From the NCBI GenBank assembly GCA_944325775.1, contig CALVBL010000020.1:1-28656 (forward strand): a DNA stretch of 28,656 bases. Reading direction: 5' to 3'. Under the pieces are notes generated by a model. The model was given only the letters and a program-made list of their open reading frames with translations. It searched no databases and was not told the DNA's origin. The DNA comes from an uncultured Helicobacter sp. Its GTDB lineage: Bacteria > Campylobacterota > Campylobacteria > Campylobacterales > Helicobacteraceae. Positions 15,739-22,701 of the stretch are shown here, piece after piece. Position 1 is the stretch's first letter, and each line of letters opens with the position of its first letter. A program made the position numbers and the translations under genes.

Positions 15739-16317
15739 TTATTGTGTGATTTGGATTCTGCCATAGGCTCCATTGTAGCCTGCCACAGATCCTTTCAATA
15801 CCAAAATACTACTCTCTTTATCAAAAGAAAGTACCGCATTTTTTGTATTCACGCGCTCATCGCCATAGTGCCCTGCCATTTTTTTACCCGGCTGGACACG
15901 CCCCGGCCATTCACGATTTCCGATAGATCCAAGGCGTCTATGAAATCTACTACCATGTGCAGCAGGACCACCTTGGAAATTCCACCTTTTCATCGCACCA
16001 CTAAATCCCCGACCTTTTGAATTAAAAATACTCTTAACACTTTTAGCATTTTCTAACACTTCTAGGCTGATATCACCTTGTTCTGTATTAGCGACCTTCA
16101 ATGTAGCAAATCTATTGAATTCTTTGCTCAAGTTGTATTTCTTCTGAATCCCAGCAATAGCCTTGTTCATAGTCTTACCTTTCGGATAAGCCACCAACGC
16201 CTTGCCATTCTCATACACCTCGCACACTTTCGCATTCAACACGCGCAGGAGCGTAACTGCCTCGCTTTTAGTGCCAATGGTTCGGCTCATACCGATCTTT
16301 TCAACGATAAATTCCAT
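15739..16317 (-). CDS. rplC: 50S ribosomal protein L3
   Basis: L3 starts 50S assembly and reaches the peptidyl-transferase centre through a long loop. The 192-residue protein begins MEFIVEKIGMSRTIG and has KGRGFSGAMKRWNFQGGPAAHGSRFHRRLGSIGNREWPGRVQPGKKMAGHYG. That loop is the family signature, with the NREWPGRVQ variant found in Helicobacter. An AAGGA Shine-Dalgarno precedes the ATG. It is separated from rpsJ by 52 bp in which nothing else is seen. Confidence 0.98.
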   Translation of the reverse strand: MEFIVEKIGMSRTIGTKSEAVTLLRVLNAKVCEVYENGKALVAYPKGKTMNKAIAGIQKKYNLSKEFNRFATLKVANTEQGDISLEVLENAKSVKSIFNSKGRGFSGAMKRWNFQGGPAAHGSRFHRRLGSIGNREWPGRVQPGKKMAGHYGDERVNTKNAVLSFDKESSILVLKGSVAGYNGAYGRIQITQ

Positions 16318-16369
16318 ACTCTTTCCTTAATGTGAATTCTTAAAATTCTCTAAAAGCCACTTACCCAAA

Positions 16370-16681
16370 CTACTTGCTCATAGAAGTCACTTCCACATCC
16401 ACCTCTGGAGCTAGATCAAGCTTCATAAGACTATCTACGGTATCAGGAGTAGCAGACATGATATCAATGATACGGTGATGCACTCTAATCTCAAACTGCT
16501 CACGCGAATCCTTATTGATATGTGGTGACTTGAGCACCGTATAGCGACGCTTTTTGGTAGGAAGTGGGATAGGCCCTCTAATCTCTGATCCCGTGCGCTT
16601 CACAGCTTCTACTATCGCTGCTACAGAACGATCCAACACCCTATAATCATAGGCTTTCAACTTCAATCTAATTTTTTCCAT
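16370..16681 (-). CDS. rpsJ: 30S ribosomal protein S10
   Basis: S10 is in the 30S head and also partners NusB in antitermination in E. coli. The 103-residue sequence is canonical: KIRLKLKAYDYRVLDRSVAAIVEAVKRTGSEIRGPIPLPTKKRRYTVLKSPHINKDSREQFE-RVHHRIIDI. It is the first gene of the long ribosomal operon, preceded by an AAAGGA Shine-Dalgarno and a candidate promoter about 50 bp upstream. Confidence 0.98.
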   Translation of the reverse strand: MEKIRLKLKAYDYRVLDRSVAAIVEAVKRTGSEIRGPIPLPTKKRRYTVLKSPHINKDSREQFEIRVHHRIIDIMSATPDTVDSLMKLDLAPEVDVEVTSMSK

Positions 16682-16723
16682 TTTTTATCCTTTAGCGAAA
16701 GAACTCATCGCATCTTTGCATTT

Positions 16724-16752
16724 TGTATATCACATTTGCAAATGCAATGCAA
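16724..16752 (-). promoter_or_regulatory. Candidate sigma-70 promoter of the S10-spc-alpha operon
   Basis: On the minus strand TTGCAT (16747-16752) is followed after 17 bp by TATACA (16724-16729). These fit -35 and -10 elements and place the start of transcription roughly 35-40 bases before the rpsJ ATG. An A8-C-T8 tract (16774-16790) lies just upstream and could act as an AT-rich activating or bending element. This is a pattern match only; -35 elements are weak in this phylum. Confidence 0.5.
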
Positions 16753-16773
16753 TTTGAAAGCGTGAATTGTAAT

Positions 16774-16790
16774 AAAAAAAACTTTTTTTT
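16774..16790. repeat. A8-C-T8 tract in the divergent intergenic region
   Basis: Eight A, one C and eight T form a near-perfect mirror palindrome between rpsJ and the divergent methyltransferase gene. Such tracts bend DNA and are prone to slippage. Its position is upstream of both putative promoters. There is no direct evidence of function. Confidence 0.5.
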
Positions 16791-16848
16791 GCAAGACTTT
16801 TCCCTATTTTTCGCAAATAAACCAAAATTTATTTCCTTTATATAAGGA

Positions 16849-16854
16849 TATAAT
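16849..16854 (+). promoter_or_regulatory. Candidate -10 element for the FkbM-family gene
   Basis: A perfect TATAAT preceded by AGGA lies 79 bp before the ATG at 16934. A second, weaker TAAAAT (16880-16885) lies closer to the gene. No good -35 hexamer was found, which is usual in Helicobacter. The upstream region is very AT-rich. Confidence 0.45.
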
Positions 16855-16933
16855 TTCAAATTTATGCAGTATTTTTGGATAAAATTTCTGTATCATTGCG
16901 GAGTTTTATCATACCCATCAAGAAAGGATTTTT

Positions 16934-17911
16934 ATGCTCGCACAAATCGCCACTTTCATCTACAAGCAGATTCTGAATTCAAAACACAAGCTAAGCTTCA
17001 AGATCTATGCCAAGCTCCGTACTCTGCTTTTGAGATTCATCGATCCTCTCATCACTCTCAAATTTCGCGGCTACACCTTGAGTATGCCATTTTCGCACAC
17101 GATTTTTATCAACCAAAAACTCTATCCCACTTACGATATGCAGCTCCATAAGATCGTCCACTACATCGCCCAAAAAATGGGCTCTATCCATATTATAGAT
17201 GTGGGTGCAAACATCGGTGATACTGCCGTATTCATGAATATGCCTCAAGCACAATTTTTGCTCATCGAGGGTGAAAAATCCTACAATGCCCTTATTGAGA
17301 CAAATTTCTATAGACACTATGGTGAGGCTATTAGGGGGGGGGATACCTATAAACTCATTATCGAAAATTCCTTCATAACCGACGCGCGAGATTCTTACAT
17401 TGTCACGCGCTATGATGGGAGTGCAAAGCTCCAGCGTTCTGCTGTAGATTCGATAGATTCTCAAACCACCAACGACATCGCAAAATCCATACAATCCCAA
17501 AGTCCAGAATTTCACACCTTAGATTCACTGGTTGCCAAACACCAATTCAGTCCAAATTTTATCAAAATCGATACTGATGGTTTTGATTTCAAAGTTATCC
17601 GGAGTGCCACACATACCCTACAGACGCACAAAAGCGCGCTCTTTTTTGAATGGGATCTCTTCTTCCTCCAAGCTCAAAACGAAGATCCAACAAGTATTTT
17701 TACCCATCTCAAATCCCTAGGCTACACAAAGCTCCTTATTTTTGACAACTTCGGCAATCCTCTTGTGGTTGTAGATTCAGACAATACCGCTAACCTCTCC
17801 CTACTCCTAGACTACACACGCAAAAGCAATAAGCACATCTACTATTACGATGTGCTGGCATTGCACCAAGACACTCCGCTTGATATTTGGGAATGTGCGG
17901 AACTTTTTTGA
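16934..17911 (+). CDS. FkbM-family methyltransferase with in-frame G9 tract (phase-variable, ON here)
   Basis: FkbM-family enzymes are SAM-dependent methyltransferases. Many act on O-linked positions of surface glycans or secondary metabolites. In this 325-residue protein the SAM-binding motif I is IDVGANIGDTA (88-98), followed by an acidic strand end LLIEGEKSYNALIETN (109-124). The late family block TLDSL...NFIKIDTDGFDFKVI ends at 222. Residues 1-50 form a basic, partly hydrophobic N-terminal extension. Codons 134-137 contain nine consecutive G (17334-17342). One G more or one less leads to early stops (about residue 139 or 147), removing most of the enzyme. An AAGGA ribosome binding site precedes the ATG. 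The gene stands alone between the ribosomal operon and a convergent dapF operon. The acceptor substrate cannot be told from sequence; a surface polysaccharide is a guess from phase variability. Confidence 0.85.
   Translation: MLAQIATFIYKQILNSKHKLSFKIYAKLRTLLLRFIDPLITLKFRGYTLSMPFSHTIFINQKLYPTYDMQLHKIVHYIAQKMGSIHIIDVGANIGDTAVFMNMPQAQFLLIEGEKSYNALIETNFYRHYGEAIRGGDTYKLIIENSFITDARDSYIVTRYDGSAKLQRSAVDSIDSQTTNDIAKSIQSQSPEFHTLDSLVAKHQFSPNFIKIDTDGFDFKVIRSATHTLQTHKSALFFEWDLFFLQAQNEDPTSIFTHLKSLGYTKLLIFDNFGNPLVVVDSDNTANLSLLLDYTRKSNKHIYYYDVLALHQDTPLDIWECAELF
17334..17342 (+). repeat. Poly-G tract (G9), predicted contingency locus
   Basis: Nine consecutive G residues lie inside the methyltransferase reading frame. 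Poly-G tracts of this length in Campylobacter and Helicobacter slip during replication and switch surface-structure genes on and off. With nine G the frame is open; with ten it reads into TAA three codons beyond the tract, and with eight it stops about eleven codons further on. Confidence 0.85.
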
Positions 17912-17919
17912 GTGGCGCA

Positions 17920-17943
17920 TATAGCACCGAAGCTATAGTTTTT
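17920..17943 (+). terminator. Rho-independent terminator after the FkbM-family gene
   Basis: TATAGC (17920-17925) and GCTATA (17932-17937) form a 6-bp stem around a 6-base loop, followed after one G by TTTTT (17939-17943). It begins 9 bp after the methyltransferase stop. The stem is short, but the position and T-run fit an intrinsic terminator on the plus strand. Confidence 0.6.
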
Positions 17944-18043
17944 ATGCAAGCTTGCATTACACAAACTTGTGGATCGAAAGCAGAATCGCTCCCTTCACAA
18001 AGCAATAAAACAAGAACACAGCTCTTGCATCAAAACAATATAA

Positions 18044-18877
18044 TCACAGATTTTCTACCTCGCACACCGCTACGCGTTGCACAGCGCCCTTAAGATACAC
18101 GATATTTTGGGCATCTATGCGCACTTCCAGTGCCTCTCCACCCGGTGGTATAGTGCGCACTTTAACATCCACCAACCCAAGTCGATGTGCTGCCGCTACT
18201 ACCGCCGCTGCACCCGTGCCACACGCTAATGTGATATCCTCCACACCCCTCTCATAAGTCGCATACGCCATATTCTCTAGATTCTGCACGCATGCGATAT
18301 TGATATTGGCATTATATTTTTCACGCAAACTTCTTAAAAATACATTATGCGCACCCTTAGGCTTTGGCAAAGCACACGACACATCTACTAAACACACCAA
18401 ATGCGGCACCCCCGTATCCAGCAAATACCACTCTTCGCCCCATGGGCTAGATTCACGCACTTGTCTCAAAAATGCGTATTCTCCTAGCATACTTTCCACC
18501 ACAAGTGGGTTATGAGAATCTACCTCCACACCTATCTCTCCTGCTAAACTCAAAAACCTATGTGTCCTAGGTGCAAGCCCTTCAGTATAAGCAAAGCTCC
18601 CCACGCACCGACTCGCATTGCCACACATCTCCCCCACACTCCCATCAGCGTTGAAAAACTCCCATTCATACGCAATATGATCCTTAAGGCTAGGCTTTAA
18701 TACCACAAAGCCATCAGCCCCTATGCCATTATGTCTCTCACACCATTTGCGCGCGCACTCCGCGTATGTTATCTCTAGATTCTGTCCGAAATCATTTTCA
18801 CACACTTTTGCGCCCCGCTCAAATGCATTATAGAGCAAAAAATCATTGCCATTGGCACAATACTTCACCAACCTCAT
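18044..18877 (-). CDS. dapF: Diaminopimelate epimerase
   Basis: DapF converts LL- to meso-diaminopimelate, giving the cross-linking residue of peptidoglycan and the precursor of lysine. The 277-residue protein starts RLVKYCANGNDFLLY. The two catalytic cysteines are C85 in GEMCGNASRC and C219 in LACGTGAAA. The HNGIGADGFVVL, TGVPHLV, NINIACVQ and YERGVEDITLACG motifs are in the right order. Its ATG overlaps the coaE stop by four bases with a GAGGGG Shine-Dalgarno inside coaE, so translation is coupled. It is the last gene of the operon, ending about 130 bp from the convergent methyltransferase gene. Confidence 0.97.
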   Translation of the reverse strand: MRLVKYCANGNDFLLYNAFERGAKVCENDFGQNLEITYAECARKWCERHNGIGADGFVVLKPSLKDHIAYEWEFFNADGSVGEMCGNASRCVGSFAYTEGLAPRTHRFLSLAGEIGVEVDSHNPLVVESMLGEYAFLRQVRESSPWGEEWYLLDTGVPHLVCLVDVSCALPKPKGAHNVFLRSLREKYNANINIACVQNLENMAYATYERGVEDITLACGTGAAAVVAAAHRLGLVDVKVRTIPPGGEALEVRIDAQNIVYLKGAVQRVAVCEVENL

Positions 18878-19554
18878 CGCCCCTCCTCTCTCGCTTTAGA
18901 TTCTATTCTCTCCAAAACCTCGCTCACCAACCCCTCTAACGCCGCTTTTTCTCCCGTATTATCGATGAGATACTCGCTCATTGTACGCTTCTGCTCGATG
19001 TCCATTTGAGCATCGATACGCGCTTTTGCAGATTCTGCACTGCTAGCATCGCGCTTGATGATACGTGCTAAACACTGCTCTCTAGGCGCATACACAAGCA
19101 TGATCTTTGAGACCGGATAGCTCTGTCGCCCACCAGTTTCAAAAAACAATGGAATATCCAAAAAATACCATCTGTGTGTAGATTCTAATGCCAGCGCATT
19201 GGCAAGGAGCCTCTTGCGAATCTTTGGATGCAGCAGAGATTCTAACCTCAAGCGTGCCTGCTTATCACCAAAGACGATCGCACCCAATGCCTTCCTATCC
19301 ACGATACCATCACGCACACATTCCGTCCCAAAAACCCGCGCTACCTCACTAGCACTCTCCTGTAAGATTCTATGTGCCACCTCATCAGCGCACAGCACGA
19401 TATAACCCTTAGACTTCAGTATGGCTGATACGCTGCTTTTGCCACTCCCGATACAGCCCGTGAGCGCGATCCCATAGTGTAGATTCTGTGGAGCTACCAC
19501 AGCTAGACTAGTATGTGAATCTCGTGAGTCCATAGAATCTAAGAGAGTTGGCAT
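18874..19554 (-). CDS. coaE: Dephospho-CoA kinase
   Basis: CoaE phosphorylates dephospho-CoA on the ribose 3'-hydroxyl, the last step of coenzyme A synthesis. The Walker A loop GCIGSGKS (33-40) is preceded by GIALT. It is followed by ADEVAHRIL, then LLHPKIRKRL, DIPLFFETG, and the lid region with REQCLARIIKRD and YLIDNTG near the C-terminus. The protein has about 25 extra residues before the P-loop, so the true start could be the internal Met8. The annotated start lies 8 bp after the upstream gene's stop and has only a weak ribosome binding site. It overlaps dapF by four bases. Confidence 0.94.
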   Translation of the reverse strand: MPTLLDSMDSRDSHTSLAVVAPQNLHYGIALTGCIGSGKSSVSAILKSKGYIVLCADEVAHRILQESASEVARVFGTECVRDGIVDRKALGAIVFGDKQARLRLESLLHPKIRKRLLANALALESTHRWYFLDIPLFFETGGRQSYPVSKIMLVYAPREQCLARIIKRDASSAESAKARIDAQMDIEQKRTMSEYLIDNTGEKAALEGLVSEVLERIESKAREEGR

Positions 19555-19562
19555 AACACACT

Positions 19563-20732
19563 CTAGCGCAATATATGCGACACAAACTTCGCATAATTAT
19601 CCAGAATCTCACCACCCTTGCGAAACCCTATCCCACAAGATTCATAAGCAAAAAACACATTTGGCTGATAGCGCGCACCATTATGGCTGTTTAGTTCATA
19701 AAACTCCTGATACACGCGTTTTTGCACCCCATATATGCCCTCTTTTGTCTGCAATGCCCTGCCCTGCGCATCCAAAATCTCCACATTCTCACCCTCTCTG
19801 CCAAACGCGGGCTTACTCACCTGTTTGCGCCCAAGTGGCTCAAAGCTAGATTCTAGTAATAACGGATGGCGCGGAAAAAGATCCCATAGAATCTTAAGCA
19901 TTCTTTTGCTCTGAAACATCAACGTGTAGGCGGGATTAAGGAAAATCGTATTTTTGTTTGCCATCATTTCACGCATAAGTGCGAGCATTTCGGGCTCATC
20001 GATAGCTATAAACTCCCAAGGTATAAGCTTAAATAAAAATTCATATTGCTTATTATCATACATCGCGCCATCTTGCGCGCTGAAACTCACCGCATCAATG
20101 GGCGCATACGCACTCTCAAACCCTGCTTCTGTAGCCAGCTGACACAAAAATCGCGTGGTAATCTCCTCCTCAATATTGCCTTTAATGCTGCAACATAGGA
20201 TCTTCCAGCCCTCATAGAGCTGATCAAACGTGCTCGTATCAGAATCTAACGTGATAAGACGCTTGAAATTCTCACGCAAAGCTTGGGAAATATCATTAAA
20301 CTGCAGATTCTCATCAAACCCATTTGCCTTGAGCAGTGCCCATTGTATGACTGCGCTCTCATAGAGCATAGTGGGTGTATCGGCATTAAACTCTAGGAGT
20401 TTGATAGGCTTGCCATCTAACCCACCCGCTAGATCAAATCTCCCATAAAGATGCCAATGTATATCCTCCTCCCAGCTCTGATAGATCATCTCATGCAAGC
20501 TTGGCGCTATATCCAGCTCAAAGAGTAAGTCATGCTCTAAGACATACTCTCCAGCCTCCACATACATATCATAAAGCTCATTCCCAGCGTTATAAAACGC
20601 CTCTGCCTCCTCCTGTGTGATACACACCACCTCATCAGCGATATATGCAGAATTATCCACATCGGTATGCCACCCCAGCCCGATCTCTTCTAGTGTCTGT
20701 GAATCTAGAGGATTAATACGCAAAATTTCCAT
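19563..20732 (-). CDS. Glutathionylspermidine synthase-like ATP-grasp protein
   Basis: This 389-residue protein resembles the C-terminal synthetase domain of E. coli glutathionylspermidine synthetase and its stand-alone relatives (YgiC/YjfC type). These are ATP-grasp ligases forming an amide bond to a polyamine or peptide. Visible motifs are YGRFDLAGG (96-104), LEFNADTPT (113-121, the typical ATP/metal-binding block) and GREGENVEI (311-319, nucleotide-binding loop). There is no amidase domain. The real substrate is unknown. Helicobacter is not thought to make glutathione, so the E. coli reaction should not be assumed. It heads an operon with coaE and dapF, and a perfect minus-strand TATAAT lies about 38 bp upstream. 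Linkage to dapF might hint at a peptidoglycan or amine substrate, but that is speculation. Confidence 0.85.
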   Translation of the reverse strand: MEILRINPLDSQTLEEIGLGWHTDVDNSAYIADEVVCITQEEAEAFYNAGNELYDMYVEAGEYVLEHDLLFELDIAPSLHEMIYQSWEEDIHWHLYGRFDLAGGLDGKPIKLLEFNADTPTMLYESAVIQWALLKANGFDENLQFNDISQALRENFKRLITLDSDTSTFDQLYEGWKILCCSIKGNIEEEITTRFLCQLATEAGFESAYAPIDAVSFSAQDGAMYDNKQYEFLFKLIPWEFIAIDEPEMLALMREMMANKNTIFLNPAYTLMFQSKRMLKILWDLFPRHPLLLESSFEPLGRKQVSKPAFGREGENVEILDAQGRALQTKEGIYGVQKRVYQEFYELNSHNGARYQPNVFFAYESCGIGFRKGGEILDNYAKFVSHILR

Positions 20733-20764
20733 AGATTTGTTTCCTTTACTTAGAATCTCTTTTG

Positions 20765-20794
20765 AAAGTATTATACAAAAGCCGATAATACTTT
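20765..20794. promoter_or_regulatory. 10-bp perfect dyad between divergent gss-like and porin genes, likely operator
   Basis: AAAGTATTAT (20765-20774) and its exact reverse complement ATAATACTTT (20785-20794) flank a 10-bp spacer. The centre-to-centre distance of 20 bp is about two helical turns, as expected for a dimeric regulator binding one face of the DNA. The left arm contains a minus-strand -10 and the right arm a plus-strand -10-like sequence, so a bound protein could block both promoters. It could also form an RNA hairpin. The regulator is unknown. The half-site spacing does not match the 16-bp gap of the E. coli NikR operator. Confidence 0.55.
20770..20775 (-). promoter_or_regulatory. 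-10 element for the gss-like-coaE-dapF operon
   Basis: On the minus strand a perfect TATAAT preceded by TTTTG sits 38 bp upstream of the start codon, inside the left arm of the 20765-20794 dyad. No convincing -35 hexamer was seen 17 bp upstream. Confidence 0.5.
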
Positions 20795-20832
20795 TGCATT
20801 AAATTTTAGAATCTGACACAAAAGGAGCAGCG

Positions 20833-22119
20833 ATGAAAAAGTTATCTGTTTCACTCACTTTGGCAGCGGCTTTGAGTGCTAGCGCTGGTGCAGCGGAGGT
20901 CAATCCATTTGGATTTATTGGTGGGTATTATTCCCAAGGCTTTAGCAATATGCCTACCCAAACTAGCGCGACTAATAATAAAGAAGTAGGTGAGGCATAT
21001 GCTTCAGTAGCCGCACACTTAGGGATTGATGTGGGACTCACATCAAATATCAGCTTTGGTCTAGGATTTTGGGGTGGATTGCCTCTCTATGAGACTTACT
21101 ATAGCAGTCTTACGCCCGTGGGCGATAGATTCTATCCACAAAACTGGGATGTTTCTGATGCATATTTAAAGTTTGATAACAAATCGACTTCCATCATTGG
21201 TGGGCGCTTTGATGTGGGGAGATTCTATCATGGCGAAGATGGCAAAGACTACACCGGTATGGACTGGCTTTGGGGTAATATCCAAGGCGCGGCATTTAAT
21301 ATGAAAAGTAAAAATATTGGCTTTTGGGCATTGTGGATGAACTCTAAGCTCGGAGTCAATGGCAACTACAACAGAATGGCGTATGATATGGCATCTTTTG
21401 GGACATTCTCGGCATTTAAACACAACCATGTAGGCGAGGTGTTTATGGGCGGTATCGATTTTGATTATGATGTATTCAAATTCAGCCCTTATGTGATGTA
21501 TGACACCAACTATCAACATAGCAATGCCGCTGGCACACGCAGTGTCCTAAGTGCAGGTGCGAAAGCCGTGCTTGATATCAAAGGCGGCAGTGTAGAATCT
21601 ATCACTACACTCCGCGCTCTATGGCAGCAGTATGAAATCGCTGGGCGCGATATAAGCCCACTGCTTCTTTGGGTCGATGAAGAATTGGTCTTTAATGAAA
21701 TATTCAAAGTCGGTGCGGGTTATATCAAAACAAATGATTATGGTGTATTGCTCTATGGCAATGACAAGAGCAGATTCTACGGCTATCGCTCTAGCGGTAC
21801 TTCAGACATATATAGTAGCGGCGGTATATATGGCGCAGGCAATCCACTCTATTATGGTGGCAACTCCGGCACATACTATGTCTTTGCAGGGATCAAGCCA
21901 GATTCTCGCCTAGAGCTTGATTTACTCTTTGCGGGTGGGGACTACTCTGAATTTTCTGCAGTGGGGCAATTCCGCCTACTCGGACAAGAAGACAAAGCCA
22001 ATCTCAAAGTCGGTGCTGGCTTTGTGAGCACAAGGGGTTATAACTGGGATGCGAACAACTCTATTGACTTTGATAAGCGACGCAATAATCTCATAGCATT
22101 CTTGCGCCTCTCTCTATAA
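20833..22119 (+). CDS. Hof-like outer-membrane beta-barrel protein (porin)
   Basis: The 428-residue product begins with a cleavable signal peptide: MKK, a hydrophobic Ala/Leu/Ser run, and a probable cut after AGAA at about residue 21. The mature part has alternating aromatic/hydrophobic and polar residues, with many Tyr and Gly. It ends in FLRLSL with a Phe-rich final strand, as expected for a beta-barrel outer-membrane protein. Segments such as GGRFDVGRFYH, WALWMNSKLG and VFAGIKPDSRLELDLLF recall the Hof family of H. pylori, related to OprD-type porins. The substrate is unknown. A strong AAAGGAG ribosome binding site precedes the ATG. The gene is divergent from the gss-like operon across the 20765-20794 dyad and is followed by a terminator-like hairpin, so it is monocistronic. 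Confidence 0.8.
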   Translation: MKKLSVSLTLAAALSASAGAAEVNPFGFIGGYYSQGFSNMPTQTSATNNKEVGEAYASVAAHLGIDVGLTSNISFGLGFWGGLPLYETYYSSLTPVGDRFYPQNWDVSDAYLKFDNKSTSIIGGRFDVGRFYHGEDGKDYTGMDWLWGNIQGAAFNMKSKNIGFWALWMNSKLGVNGNYNRMAYDMASFGTFSAFKHNHVGEVFMGGIDFDYDVFKFSPYVMYDTNYQHSNAAGTRSVLSAGAKAVLDIKGGSVESITTLRALWQQYEIAGRDISPLLLWVDEELVFNEIFKVGAGYIKTNDYGVLLYGNDKSRFYGYRSSGTSDIYSSGGIYGAGNPLYYGGNSGTYYVFAGIKPDSRLELDLLFAGGDYSEFSAVGQFRLLGQEDKANLKVGAGFVSTRGYNWDANNSIDFDKRRNNLIAFLRLSL

Positions 22120-22124
22120 CCCTA

Positions 22125-22155
22125 GTAGGCTAGATTCTGTAGATCTAGCCTCTAC
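22125..22155 (+). terminator. Terminator-like hairpin after the porin gene
   Basis: GGCTAGAT (22128-22135) and ATCTAGCC (22143-22150) form a perfect 8-bp stem with a 7-base loop. GTA and TAC extend it outward past a 2-base bulge. It starts 6 bp after the porin stop codon. The following sequence has only short T-stretches, with a T7 run about 20 bp further on. It is therefore either a weak intrinsic terminator or an mRNA-stabilising 3' hairpin. Confidence 0.55.
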
Positions 22156-22236
22156 TTTGCATTATCTCTCATTTTTTTGCTATTCATAGAATCTAACAAA
22201 CACAGACAAAGCTTAGAGATCTTTAAGGATTATCGA

Positions 22237-22242
22237 TATAAT
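22237..22242 (+). promoter_or_regulatory. Candidate -10 element for the broken NYN gene
   Basis: A perfect TATAAT lies 56 bp before the ATG at 22299. It is followed by a 6-bp inverted repeat, ATCGCT (22248-22253) and AGCGAT (22261-22266), in the predicted 5' untranslated region, and then by an AAGGAG ribosome binding site. The promoter thus appears intact although the gene is broken. Confidence 0.45.
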
Positions 22243-22298
22243 GCGCAATCGCTATACATAAGCGATAAGGCTCGTTTAACGAATCTAAGGAGCGAAAA

Positions 22299-22623
22299 AT
22301 GCCAAAAAAGATAGCTGTGTTTTTTGATTGTGAAAATGTTTCATCACATTTTGTGGAATTTGTGTTTAAAAAACTTCGAAAAAAATTGCAAATGCACGCA
22401 CAATGGCTGGCATTACGCTTCAGATGTAGCGAACTATCTCAAAGAACATTCTGCGATGTCACGCAAGGACTTTGGGCAGACAAGCTGGGTCAAGGTCTTT
22501 GCGATGTATCCAAATGAAGTAGAATCCACAAAATCAGGAAGCGTCCTACTCGTGCGCCCCAAAAGACAATCCGATACTAGCGCCGCCGCCCAGCGATTTT
22601 TAAAAAATCTTCTCTCTTTTTAG
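22299..22623 (+). pseudogene. Broken NYN / OST-HTH (LabA-like, DUF88) gene
   Basis: Two pieces of one gene lie in different frames. From 22299, MPKKIAVFFDCENVSSHFVEFV is the beginning of a NYN (PIN-like) nuclease domain with the first catalytic-type acidic residue in FFDCEN. In that frame the sequence turns to nonsense after about residue 30 and stops at 22517. In the +1 frame, roughly 22400-22623 encodes GWHYASDVANYLKE, then KDFGQTSWVKVF and GSVLLVRPK, resembling an OST-HTH/LOTUS RNA-binding domain. About 100 residues of the NYN domain, including its other acidic residues, are missing. It therefore looks like an internal deletion with frame loss and not a simple sequencing slip. A6 and A7 runs mark the junction region. 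Promoter and AAGGAG ribosome binding site look intact. Intact relatives are thought to be RNA nucleases or regulators. Confidence 0.65.
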
Positions 22624-22666
22624 TCTTTTATACGATATGCGCTTATAGATTCCATAAAAGATGAGA

Positions 22667-22672
22667 TATACT
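22667..22672 (+). promoter_or_regulatory. Candidate -10 element for the YeiH-family gene
   Basis: TATACT lies 29 bp before the ATG at 22702, with an AAAGGAAA ribosome binding site between them. The -35 region has no clear hexamer. Its presence suggests the transporter gene does not depend on the broken upstream gene. Confidence 0.4.
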
Positions 22673-22701
22673 TTTAAGAGTCTAATCAACAAAGGAAATG
22701 T

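Noticed and set aside
17944..17957. 14-base palindrome ATGCAAGCTTGCAT between the methyltransferase gene and dapF
   Set aside because: It directly follows the terminator T-run and could be a chance palindrome; there is no T-run or promoter context on either strand to assign a role.
22624..22661. 8-bp inverted repeat TCTTTTAT / ATAAAAGA upstream of the YeiH-family gene
   Set aside because: The arms are AT-rich and 22 bases apart, so it is not better than chance in this AT-rich gap, and it has no terminator features.
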